From positions 577,501 to 641,500 of the forward strand of contig NZ_BLPI01000001.1 of assembly GCF_019649015.1 (NCBI RefSeq): 64,000 nucleotides of DNA, written 5' to 3'. A program made the position numbers and the translations under genes. Positions 41,444 to 48,635 of this stretch are shown piece after piece (the first letter of the stretch is position 1; each line of letters begins with the position of its first letter). The notes under the pieces were generated by a model. That model had not been told where the DNA came from. It saw only the letters and a list, made by a program, of their open reading frames with translations, and did not search any database. The stretch comes from Agarivorans litoreus. GTDB taxonomy: Bacteria; Pseudomonadota; Gammaproteobacteria; Enterobacterales; Celerinatantimonadaceae.

Positions 41444-41985
41444 AGTGAGCTCCTAGGGGCTGATAGTGTACTAAATAAAGCCTTAGCCATTTTCCTTCAA
41501 AAGGCCAATTTTGAAGCGGCTTAAATATAATTATTTTGATGTTGCCGCTAAATTCGTTTTCTTACGATTTCAGGGTGTTAGTTTAGGCGGGTATGACTTA
41601 GAAAAATGCGATTTAGCACAAGTTAAACCTCACTTTTTGTAACGCTTTGTAACACTTGGTCTCGCCTGAGATAAAAATGCCACATCGAGTAACTATTTCG
41701 TTTTATTCACCTGTCGCCCACCAATATTTTAATAAACAATTAGTCACCACAACCCAACATATACCTCCAACAACTAGAGCATCGAGAGCACAAAAAACCA
41801 ACTCACAAAGAAAAAAAAGCACAAGAAAGGCTTTTCACACTGCTATTGTGATTTAGCTCACACGACAAACAACCAAACTACTGAGACAATGCTTTCGACA
41901 TAATGTTCCATAGGAATTGGAATTTACAGAACAGGGTGCTTATTTATGTCCAAATTTGGAAATTAATACACATAAGGTTTATGTA
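41444..41985. promoter_or_regulatory. divergent ptsG / lamB intergenic region
   Basis: 542 bp without a convincing gene. It must hold both promoters. On the plus strand there is a consensus CRP site (41847-41862) and a palindrome-like element (AAGAAAGGCTTTTCAC, 41823-41838) similar to those before the second porin. For ptsG a weak TATATT (minus strand, near 41525) is the best -10 I can see. Small open frames here lack ribosome binding sites and were not accepted. Confidence 0.6.
41847..41862 (+). promoter_or_regulatory. CRP binding site upstream of lamB
   Basis: TGTGATTTAGCTCACA matches the full CRP core TGTGA-N6-TCACA. Its centre is at 41854.5. A GACAAT element at 41885-41890 would put the transcription start near 41896-41897, so the site would be at about -42 (class II). 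CATAAT at 41899-41904 is an alternative -10. Indicates cAMP-CRP activation of the maltoporin gene. Confidence 0.8.
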
Positions 41986-43278
41986 ATGAAATTAAAAACA
42001 CTTTCGATCGCAGTAGCATCAGCCGCGATGTCTACTCAAGCCATTGCAGCTACTCCAGAATTTAACGGTTACATGCGTTCAGGAATTGGCGCTACTGGTT
42101 CGGGCGGCGAGCAAATGTGCTTTCAAGCCGACGGTTCACCATATAAGCACCGTTTGGGTAACGAATGTGAAACCTATGCTGAAATAGCATTATCTGCGCC
42201 TTTGTATGAAGAAGGCAACAAAGCAATGGGTGTACATACCCTACTTGCTCATTCTGTAGATCAACGTAACGATTGGGAAGAAAGCCCTTCTGCAGTGCGC
42301 GAAATGTACGTATCTGGCCAAAACATGGTTGAGTCTTTCGAAGGTTCAAACCTATGGGCAGGTAAGCGCTTTTACCAACGTCGCGACGTTCACCAAATTG
42401 ATTACTACTACCTAGCTAATGCTGGTGCAGGTGCGGGTATTGAAAACATTGACGTAGGCTTTGCTAAGCTATCTGCTGCATGGGTTCGTAATACTTCAGA
42501 AGCCTTATTTGATGCCAACATTGCCGGCTCTGGCCAAACTATGGCTGATTTCTCTGGTAACAACTTAGATTTACGCTTAGACGGCATCTCTACTAACTCA
42601 AACGGCGAGTTGAGCTTAGTAGGTATTTACGGCATGTACTCTGAAGCGGCTGACCAAGATTTCAACATCGAAAACCAAAAAGACAACGGCGTGTTCGTGA
42701 TGGCTGAGCACACTCAAGGTGATTTCTTTGGTGGCTTTAACAAGTTCTCTGTATCTTACGCAACAGACGCTATGGCGGGTATTGGCGCAAGTGGTCAACT
42801 TCGCGGGTTTGGCTACGAAAACATGGCAGACGAAGGTGATGATCCGGTTTACCGCACCGACAGCAATGAAGGCAGCTGGTACCGCTTACTAAACTGGGGT
42901 GTAGTTGATTTAGGCGAGTCAACAGCCATGTCTTACGTAGTTAACTACGAAAACTACGACAAAGATGATAACAAAGGCTCTACCTTGTTCACTGTTGGTG
43001 TTCGTCCTCAGTACAACTGGAACAATAATTTATCAACTATCTTAGACCTTGGTTACGATGTAGTTGAGTTTCAAGATGCAGCTAAAGCAAATGGCAGCGA
43101 AGATAACAAGCTAGCTAAGGTAACCATTGCTCAACAATGGCAAGCAGGTCCAAACGTATTTGCACGTCCTGCGCTACGCGCCTTTGCGACTTACGCAAAA
43201 TCAGACCAATACATCTCTCGTGACTCTAGCTCGAAAGATGAAGTAACTTTTGGTTTCCAAGCCGAAGCTTGGTGGTAA
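41986..43278 (+). CDS. lamB: maltoporin LamB (outer membrane maltodextrin channel)
   Basis: A trimeric 18-strand outer membrane channel for maltose and maltodextrins. The ATG at 41986 gives a 430-residue precursor with a signal peptide cleaved near AIAATPEF. Clear LamB signatures: GYMRSGIGATGSGGEQMCF, RLGNECETYAEIAL (the two cysteines of the first loop), WAGKRFYQRRDVHQIDYYYL, and a C-terminal FGFQAEAWW aromatic end. A 23-residue longer reading frame from 41917 would destroy the signal peptide. It faces away from ptsG and carries its own terminator. Confidence 0.95.
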   Translation: MKLKTLSIAVASAAMSTQAIAATPEFNGYMRSGIGATGSGGEQMCFQADGSPYKHRLGNECETYAEIALSAPLYEEGNKAMGVHTLLAHSVDQRNDWEESPSAVREMYVSGQNMVESFEGSNLWAGKRFYQRRDVHQIDYYYLANAGAGAGIENIDVGFAKLSAAWVRNTSEALFDANIAGSGQTMADFSGNNLDLRLDGISTNSNGELSLVGIYGMYSEAADQDFNIENQKDNGVFVMAEHTQGDFFGGFNKFSVSYATDAMAGIGASGQLRGFGYENMADEGDDPVYRTDSNEGSWYRLLNWGVVDLGESTAMSYVVNYENYDKDDNKGSTLFTVGVRPQYNWNNNLSTILDLGYDVVEFQDAAKANGSEDNKLAKVTIAQQWQAGPNVFARPALRAFATYAKSDQYISRDSSSKDEVTFGFQAEAWW

Positions 43279-43307
43279 ACACCAAACAATAAAAATGCCT
43301 ATTTTTT

Positions 43308-43329
43308 AGCCCTCGCAAGAGGGCTTTTT
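43308..43329 (+). terminator. Rho-independent terminator of lamB
   Basis: AGCCCTC, loop GCAA, GAGGGCT followed by TTTT, about 30 bp after the lamB stop codon. Confidence 0.88.
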
Positions 43330-43330
43330 A

Positions 43331-43553
43331 TTACCTGTAAGCATTTAACTAACAAGCCTGCCAAACGCTATAATCGAAAACACTAGTCAGATAGAAACAA
43401 TGACTAACGCGAAGCAATCACTTGCGAATAGCTTTTGTAACCGAAGCTAGATCAGCACTTCTTCCCCTTCTAAGTGCTGTACAAGAAGTTATACTAACTT
43501 TACAACAACTAAGCCCCATTGGTGTAACCCGTTTCTACCGGATATCAAGTAAC
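43331..43553. other. intergenic segment between lamB and the malM genes, no gene recognised
   Basis: Together with the flanking terminators this is a gap of 320 bp between coding regions. It holds a promoter-like pair on the plus strand (TTAACT, 18 bp, TATAAT at 43369-43374) and an 8-bp perfect hairpin (CAGCACTT / AAGTGCTG, 43453-43479). No open frame with a ribosome binding site is seen. A small RNA is possible but unsupported beyond this. Confidence 0.35.
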
Positions 43554-43577
43554 AAAAAGCCAGCTTAACGCTGGCTT
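43554..43577 (-). terminator. Rho-independent terminator after the second malM gene
   Basis: On the minus strand AAGCCAGC, loop GTTAA, GCTGGCTT followed by TTTG; it lies about 20 bp beyond the stop codon of the gene at 43599. Confidence 0.82.
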
Positions 43578-43598
43578 AATATCAAACTAAAGGAAGCC

Positions 43599-44543
43599 TT
43601 ATTTGTTTTTCACAGCTTCTATAAAAGAGCTTCTAGCTGAGTCAGAGCCCGCTTTCTCGGCCTCCTCAACCAGTTTTAAGGCTTTATCAATTTCACCTTC
43701 ATTGACAAATTTGCTTATTAACTGATTATAAAAGTCTTCAGATTCTTTTAACATACTACTTGAAGGCTTAGGCTTAGCAGGTGAAGATATCGTCGGAGCA
43801 TCGACCACTACAGGTGCAACCACCACCTGGCTAACTGGGTTGCTATTTGCCTGTCCAACGCCCTTTTTAACATCCCTAGCTTCTTTATCTTTCAGCTGCT
43901 GATTAGTTACATTACCAAATGATTTTGGAGTAATTTCTACTTGCAACGTACCATAATACCCATGTGGTAATGTTGGGTCTGCAGCAATTGGGGGGGCATA
44001 TCCCTGTTCATCAGAACGTAAAGTTTCTGCTGACTTAAAGCTAGTAAACAAGCCTATCTCAGTAGGTTTAGTATACATAACAACATATCTAGCGGCCCCT
44101 AAGTTATATGGGTTGGTATCTAATTCAAACTGGGTATCAATATAAACGCTTTTACGAATCGTACCATAGCGTAAGCTATCTCTATCTGCTGCAATCTTAT
44201 CAATAACGGAGAAGCTCTCATCCAAGATTAAAAAGTAAGGGAAAAACACTTGGTTTTCTAGAACACTTCCTACTTGAAAATTAACTGTACCAATATGCTC
44301 GGGTAAACGAACTGCTTGAAAGGTGCTCACCCCGCTATCAAACTCAAATACAGGTGATGTTTCAGGGGTGATCTCAAAGCGCTGTTTAAATTCAGGATTT
44401 GTAATTTGATAAAAAGGTATAGTCTCGATACTAGAGCAACAAACAGCTGCAAGGACTGTTTTCTCTGGTTTTGGCTTTTGGCTACAACCAGCAATCGAAA
44501 CAATTACAAATATTAAAGCTACGATTCTTGTTTTTATGTCCAT
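43599..44543 (-). CDS. MalM-family lipoprotein, copy 2
   Basis: A 314-residue protein of the MalM family, whose E. coli member is a periplasmic product of the maltose regulon of unknown function. The N-terminus is a lipoprotein signal (VSIAGC), unlike the soluble E. coli protein. A Cys-Cys pair follows at about residues 34-35 (AVCCSS). The middle is the MalM beta domain; after a Pro/Ser/Val-rich linker the C-terminus keeps the MalM hallmark (DKALKLVEEAEKAGSDSARS). It lies 145 bp after a paralogue; the gap could hold its own promoter. Role in maltodextrin handling is inferred. Confidence 0.85.
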   Translation of the reverse strand: MDIKTRIVALIFVIVSIAGCSQKPKPEKTVLAAVCCSSIETIPFYQITNPEFKQRFEITPETSPVFEFDSGVSTFQAVRLPEHIGTVNFQVGSVLENQVFFPYFLILDESFSVIDKIAADRDSLRYGTIRKSVYIDTQFELDTNPYNLGAARYVVMYTKPTEIGLFTSFKSAETLRSDEQGYAPPIAADPTLPHGYYGTLQVEITPKSFGNVTNQQLKDKEARDVKKGVGQANSNPVSQVVVAPVVVDAPTISSPAKPKPSSSMLKESEDFYNQLISKFVNEGEIDKALKLVEEAEKAGSDSARSSFIEAVKNK

Positions 44544-44688
44544 ATAAATACTGCCATCCGTAACAGTTTAAGCTCACTTCTTTGCTTCATATTAAACGCT
44601 AGTAAAGCAAACTAAAACCGCAGATTGTAGAAAAGTTAGGGGTTCAATAGCAAGCCTACGCTATGAGCAACAGGCTTACTAATGACGG

Positions 44689-45576
44689 TTACTGGTTTTT
44701 AATTGCACTAATAAATGTAGAGCGAGCTGTACTTGAACCCGCATATTCAGCCTCTTCAACCAACTTCAAGGCTTTCTCGACTTCTCCATTATTAACAAAA
44801 TCTTCAATCATCTTGTTATAAAAAGCTTCAGATTCAGGCAACATCGGACTTGTTTTGGTACTTTTACTTGATGAAGATATTACGGTACTTTGACTTGACG
44901 GAGAGACCACCTTTCCAGCAGCTTGTTGTTGCTTTGTTACCGTACCAAATGTGAGTGGCTTCAATTGCAACTCGATAGAACCATAATACCCATTAGGTAG
45001 CTTTGGGTCGGTTGCTATAGGTCTAGCTAGTCCTTCGTCCTCTGCTCGAATCGTTTCTGCGGATTTAAACTCAGTGTGTTTACCGATTTGCTCAGGCTTA
45101 GTAAACATAACTAAATAACGGTCTGCGTTAGCATCATAAGGGTTCGTCTCTACATCAAAAGAAGTTTCCTTGTAAACCTTTGTACCGATCTTTCCGTAGT
45201 TTAGCTTTAGGCTGTTCGCGTCTATTGTCTTAGTCACATTAAAATTTGAATCCAAAACAAGCACATAAGGAATAAACACTTGGTTTTCTAGAATACTAGA
45301 CACTTTAACGGAAAGTTTTCCTACATGTGGAGGTAATTCCACAGCTTGAAAAGGACTAGCTCCACTATTGAACTCATAGACTGGCGATAAGTTAGGTGCT
45401 ATTTCAAAAACCTGTTTAAACTCAGGATTTGATATCTGGTAAAACGGCAGTTGATTAACTGCGCTACAACAACTACTAGCAAGCACTGTTTCTTTGGGAA
45501 CAGGTTTAGGGGTAGAACAAGCAGACAGCAAAGTAATAGAGCCCATAAAGGCTAAAACAGCAAACTTACGATTCAT
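44689..45576 (-). CDS. malM: MalM-family lipoprotein, copy 1
   Basis: A 295-residue paralogue of the next gene with the same layout: lipobox LSAC, a CC pair (ASSCCSA), the motif VLENQVF followed by PYVLVLD, YGSIELQLKPLTFG, a serine-rich linker, and the C-terminal VEKALKLVEEAEYAGSSTAR typical of MalM. The ATG at 45576 follows TTAGGTAAT; 12 extra upstream residues to 45612 would bury the lipoprotein signal. It follows the second porin gene across an attenuator-like terminator, so it probably depends on partial read-through from that promoter. Confidence 0.87.
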   Translation of the reverse strand: MNRKFAVLAFMGSITLLSACSTPKPVPKETVLASSCCSAVNQLPFYQISNPEFKQVFEIAPNLSPVYEFNSGASPFQAVELPPHVGKLSVKVSSILENQVFIPYVLVLDSNFNVTKTIDANSLKLNYGKIGTKVYKETSFDVETNPYDANADRYLVMFTKPEQIGKHTEFKSAETIRAEDEGLARPIATDPKLPNGYYGSIELQLKPLTFGTVTKQQQAAGKVVSPSSQSTVISSSSKSTKTSPMLPESEAFYNKMIEDFVNNGEVEKALKLVEEAEYAGSSTARSTFISAIKNQ

Positions 45577-45590
45577 ATAATTACCTAAAA

Positions 45591-45622
45591 AGTCAAAAAA
45601 AAAGGCAGTCAAAAGACTGCCT
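45591..45622 (-). terminator. terminator/attenuator between the second porin and malM
   Basis: On the minus strand AGGCAGTC, loop TTTT, GACTGCCT followed by about nine T, 33 bp after the porin stop and just before malM. It would reduce malM expression relative to the abundant porin, as seen in many porin-lipoprotein operons. Confidence 0.85.
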
Positions 45623-45655
45623 CAAGTGTAATGTGTTATTTAAGCAAACACTAGC

Positions 45656-47017
45656 TTAGAACCAGATTTCAGCTTCAACACCGAATACTGTTTGGTTGCT
45701 CTTATCGTTACCAGAAGTCCAGTGGTAGTTGTCATCACTTGAAGTCATGTATGTTACGTAAGGCTTAACTTGTGGACGACCAAAGTAGTCAGCATTAACT
45801 GTCCATACAGGTGCTAAAGTAGCAGTGAAGAAGTCTGTTGACTTGTCTTGACGACCCCAGTCTCCAGTGTCACCCAAAGTTTCACGAGCCCAAGTACCAA
45901 TTAACTCAACACGGAAGTTTTCATTAACTTTAAAAGATGGAGTAACACCTACGAACAAGCGATCTACGCTATCAGTCCACCAGTTACGGCTATCTTTCAT
46001 ATCAATACCCCAGTATGTAACCTCGGTACCAATTTGAATAGAGTCAGTTGCGTTAACTACACCATTAGAGGTAAAGAAGATTGATGAGTCATCTTCAGCC
46101 CAACCGCCGTCCCACTGTCCGAAGTTTACACCACGGTTAGAAGCCATACCTTTACCGTAAGTCAAAGCTGTTACCGACCAACCTTCTAGGCCATAGTAAG
46201 TTGTTGCGTACATGATAGACGCGCCGTAACCATCATCTGCAGCTTTAGCGTTGTTTTGTCCAACAGTGCCTAATTCATCTGTATTTGCACGGAATGAATA
46301 TTTAAGATCGAAGTCAAAAGTACCACCAAGCGCTTCAATTTGATAAGCGTAAAAATCTACAGAGTTTAGTGTAGAACGCGTGCCATCAGCGTTTACTGCA
46401 TTACAGTTTTTGGCGTTGCTGTCACTATCATTGTCGCCATTTGTGTCACAACTACCTTCACCTGGGTCAGCAGATACAATGGCTAGACCAATTGATTTAG
46501 TTAAGTTAAAACCAGCACCAACACCAGAAGACTGTTTCCAGAATTCTTTTGATACTAAGCCTTGTTGACGGTTTAAGAAGCGACGACCTGCCCAGATGCT
46601 GCCATCTTTTGGCAGTACTGAAGGCAGAGCACCTAACTCAACGTAAGCTTCTTTAAATTCTAACTGACCAGTTTCTAAGTGGCCTTCGTTACCTGAAGAA
46701 GAACCATAGAACGGTTGACCGTTACCACCTTCGTTGTTGCCGTATTCAGTACGTAGAACGTAGTTAGCCCAAACACCATTTTTGTAAGTGCTTTCCTTTT
46801 TCAAGCTAAATTCTACTTGGTTAACGTTAGCAGAGAAGAATGGGCCAGCCGCGCGCATATCACGACGGTGCTCCCAAGTTGATGAACGGTCGTACGACTC
46901 ACCAAAGTCATACTTGAACTTACCGTAACCGCCTACAGTCCACTCCGCAGAAGCGCCTGTAGAAATAGTTGCCAATGTAGCTGCAGCAACTGCAATTGAA
47001 AGTGCTTTCAATTTCAT
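45656..47017 (-). CDS. second maltoporin-like outer membrane carbohydrate porin
   Basis: A 453-residue LamB-family porin, divergent from the classical copy at 41986. The signal peptide is nearly the same (MKLKALSIAVA...) and cleaved near GASA-EWTV. It keeps WAGRRF and the C-terminal aromatic residue (VEAEIWF) for BAM recognition but lacks the LamB first-loop GGEQ-Cys motif. One loop near residues 178-200 is very rich in Asp and Asn and bounded by cysteines (GSCDTNGDNDSDSNAKNCN). The substrate may be a different oligosaccharide. It is followed by the two malM copies, and CRP-like and operator-like sites lie upstream. Confidence 0.87.
   Translation of the reverse strand: MKLKALSIAVAAATLATISTGASAEWTVGGYGKFKYDFGESYDRSSTWEHRRDMRAAGPFFSANVNQVEFSLKKESTYKNGVWANYVLRTEYGNNEGGNGQPFYGSSSGNEGHLETGQLEFKEAYVELGALPSVLPKDGSIWAGRRFLNRQQGLVSKEFWKQSSGVGAGFNLTKSIGLAIVSADPGEGSCDTNGDNDSDSNAKNCNAVNADGTRSTLNSVDFYAYQIEALGGTFDFDLKYSFRANTDELGTVGQNNAKAADDGYGASIMYATTYYGLEGWSVTALTYGKGMASNRGVNFGQWDGGWAEDDSSIFFTSNGVVNATDSIQIGTEVTYWGIDMKDSRNWWTDSVDRLFVGVTPSFKVNENFRVELIGTWARETLGDTGDWGRQDKSTDFFTATLAPVWTVNADYFGRPQVKPYVTYMTSSDDNYHWTSGNDKSNQTVFGVEAEIWF
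46995..47012. promoter_or_regulatory. palindrome overlapping the second porin's start region (possible operator)
   Basis: ATTGAAAGTGCTTTCAAT is an 18-bp palindrome with a two-base centre, in codons 2-8 of the porin gene. Its complement differs at one base from the element at 47251-47266 (TTGAAAGCATTTTCAA). It is also forced partly by the signal peptide codons, so it may be chance. Confidence 0.4.
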
Positions 47018-47116
47018 AATCCTTGTCCTTTTCCTTTTTGAACTACTAATCCCTTACCTTTTAGTAAGAGCTAGCGGTGCATTTGTAAGAGTGCTTATAT
47101 CCGCTAACTGAGGAGG

Positions 47117-47159
47117 ATTATAGGGAGCCTATTTAGACACAACTTTGAACTGGCTCACA
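47117..47159 (-). promoter_or_regulatory. promoter of the second porin with a class II CRP site
   Basis: On the minus strand a perfect TATAAT (47117-47122) predicts a start near 47110. A CRP-like core TGTGAGCCAGTTCAAA (47144-47159, one mismatch to TGTGA-N6-TCACA) is centred 41.5 bp upstream, exactly the class II position, and replaces a recognisable -35. This is a strong arrangement for a CRP-activated promoter. Confidence 0.72.
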
Positions 47160-47250
47160 GAATGATTTTTCTGAAAATCGCTTGAAAACAAGGGTTTCAG
47201 GGGTGAAAACAGGGTGTGGATCACATCATCCAATGACCATAAGAAAAGCC

Positions 47251-47266
47251 TTGAAAATGCTTTCAA
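47251..47266. promoter_or_regulatory. operator-like palindrome 1
   Basis: TTGAAAATGCTTTCAA: arms TTGAAA / TTTCAA around a 4-base centre, the shape of LacI-family operators. Similar elements lie at 47272-47287 and 47369-47384. Confidence 0.5.
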
Positions 47267-47271
47267 TCACA

Positions 47272-47287
47272 AAGAAAAGGCTTTCAG
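47272..47287. promoter_or_regulatory. operator-like element 2
   Basis: AAGAAAAGGCTTTCAG, sharing the GAAAAnGCTTTCA core with the element at 47251. It starts 21 bp after that one, which is two helical turns. Confidence 0.4.
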
Positions 47288-47368
47288 TAGGTTAATTACT
47301 AAAAAAAAACAAAATTTGAACTAATATTTAAGGTTACGAGCAAAAAAAAGTAATTTTTTTTCACGACC

Positions 47369-47384
47369 ATGAAAGCCTTTTCAA
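47369..47384. promoter_or_regulatory. operator-like palindrome 3
   Basis: ATGAAAGCCTTTTCAA; complemented it reads TTGAAAAGGCTTTCAT, nearly the same as elements 1 and 2. The whole 418-bp gap 47018-47435 contains no gene. It also has a CRP-like sequence at 47407-47422 (TGTGACCAAGATCACC) close to the truC stop. Confidence 0.45.
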
Positions 47385-47435
47385 AGTTCCAATTACCTTT
47401 CACAAGTGTGACCAAGATCACCAATAAAAAGGGAA

Positions 47436-48197
47436 CTATTTCCAAGACATTCGCTTAAATAGCTGTTTCCAGCGCTCAGGCATGGGGCATTCGATGATGA
47501 TTTCGTTGTTAGTATAAGGATGAACGAAGCTTAATCGCTTAGAAAACAACCAAAGCCCAGGTAACCCCAGCTCGCGAAATAAGCGATTATGACGACCATC
47601 ACCATAAGTAGTGTCACCAATAATATGATGACTTAGGTGATGCATGTGACGCCGTAATTGGTGCTTTCTTCCAGTTTTAGGTTTAAGTGACACCAAACTA
47701 TACCGAGAAGTTGCAAATTTACCTGATGGATAAGGTAACTCTGCTTTTTGTAATCCGGTGTAAAAAGTAAGGGCTGATTGGGCAGGTTTATCCTGCTGTG
47801 CCATAGCATCCACCATTTTATCTAGCTTTTCCTTCAACGGATAATCTAGCTGGTGTTCCCCCTCTATATAACCTCTAACCAAAGCAAGATATTGCTTATC
47901 TATATGTTGTGCAGCAAATTGTTCGGAAAGCCTACGGGCAGCTTCAGATGACTTAGCCATGATAAGTACACCACTGGTGGGTCTGTCTAGCCGGTGCACC
48001 GGGTACACATATTGGCCAATTTGATCGCGTAATATCTGTAAAGCAAATTGGCTTGCTTCTTTAGCTATCCAACTTCGGTGAACTAACAATCCAACCGGTT
48101 TATATACCGCTACATAATGGTCATCTTCAAACAACACCTGTAGTTGCTCGGGAATAGCTTCAATAGCCTCTTCGTTAATGTTTTCATCGTCGGTCAT
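47436..48197 (-). CDS. truC: tRNA pseudouridine(65) synthase
   Basis: An RluA-family pseudouridine synthase. The catalytic aspartate is in YPVHRLDRPTSGVLI, and KPKTGRKHQLRRHM and HHIIGDTTYGDGRHN are the conserved family motifs. 253 residues, without an S4 domain, as in TruC. Assignment to TruC over other RluA members rests on the partner gene yqcC directly upstream, whose stop overlaps this start (TAATG), as in E. coli. The N-terminal 20 residues are acidic. Confidence 0.92.
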   Translation of the reverse strand: MTDDENINEEAIEAIPEQLQVLFEDDHYVAVYKPVGLLVHRSWIAKEASQFALQILRDQIGQYVYPVHRLDRPTSGVLIMAKSSEAARRLSEQFAAQHIDKQYLALVRGYIEGEHQLDYPLKEKLDKMVDAMAQQDKPAQSALTFYTGLQKAELPYPSGKFATSRYSLVSLKPKTGRKHQLRRHMHHLSHHIIGDTTYGDGRHNRLFRELGLPGLWLFSKRLSFVHPYTNNEIIIECPMPERWKQLFKRMSWK

Positions 48198-48508
48198 TAC
48201 TTAAAACTCTCATCGATCGTTTTTATAACGTCCAACAAAGGCTTAGCGTCAAATGCCAATTGTTTTACCGCCTCTTCTGCATAAGGGCTTATCTCAACTT
48301 TTTGAGGTAAGGGGGCACCTAGTTCAATAAGTTCACGCATTTTAGGAATAAAAATAAACTGTAACCATTGCGGCAAACTTAAGGTGTCGATACAAAATGG
48401 CTGAGTACTAGCAAGTTGCTCGTTACTTGGCAGGGTGTTTTGCCAACAATTAGCTTGTTTTAAGCACTGCTCAAGTTCCAAAAGCATTGGCATAATTTTT
48501 TGAGACAT
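48197..48508 (-). CDS. yqcC: YqcC-like protein
   Basis: A small protein of about 103 residues matching E. coli YqcC in the core: FCIDTLSLPQWLQFIFIPKM (E. coli has FFMDTMEPLEWLQWVLIPRM as I recall) and a helical C-terminus. No function is established; partnership with truC is conserved. The start is uncertain: ATG at 48508 (MSQKIMPML) or at 48517, neither with a good ribosome binding site. Longer readings upstream overlap the divergent gene's promoter and do not match the family. Confidence 0.85.
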   Translation of the reverse strand: MSQKIMPMLLELEQCLKQANCWQNTLPSNEQLASTQPFCIDTLSLPQWLQFIFIPKMRELIELGAPLPQKVEISPYAEEAVKQLAFDAKPLLDVIKTIDESFK

Positions 48509-48635
48509 CGTATTCATCAAAGCAAAAATCGCAGTGTAACATTCCACCCAAGCATTACCTACCAAACTGAGATAATTGCCCTCTCCACTATAAATGTGGA
48601 TACTGACGCCAAATGTTGTGGATCGAACAGTAACA

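Noticed and set aside
41656-41856. 66-codon open frame in the ptsG-lamB gap
   Set aside because: No ribosome binding site, runs through the CRP site, and the translation looks non-coding.
47158-47200. Further operator-like sequence near CTGAAAATCGCTTGAA
   Set aside because: Only about 11 of 16 positions agree with the proposed motif and the arms are not symmetric.
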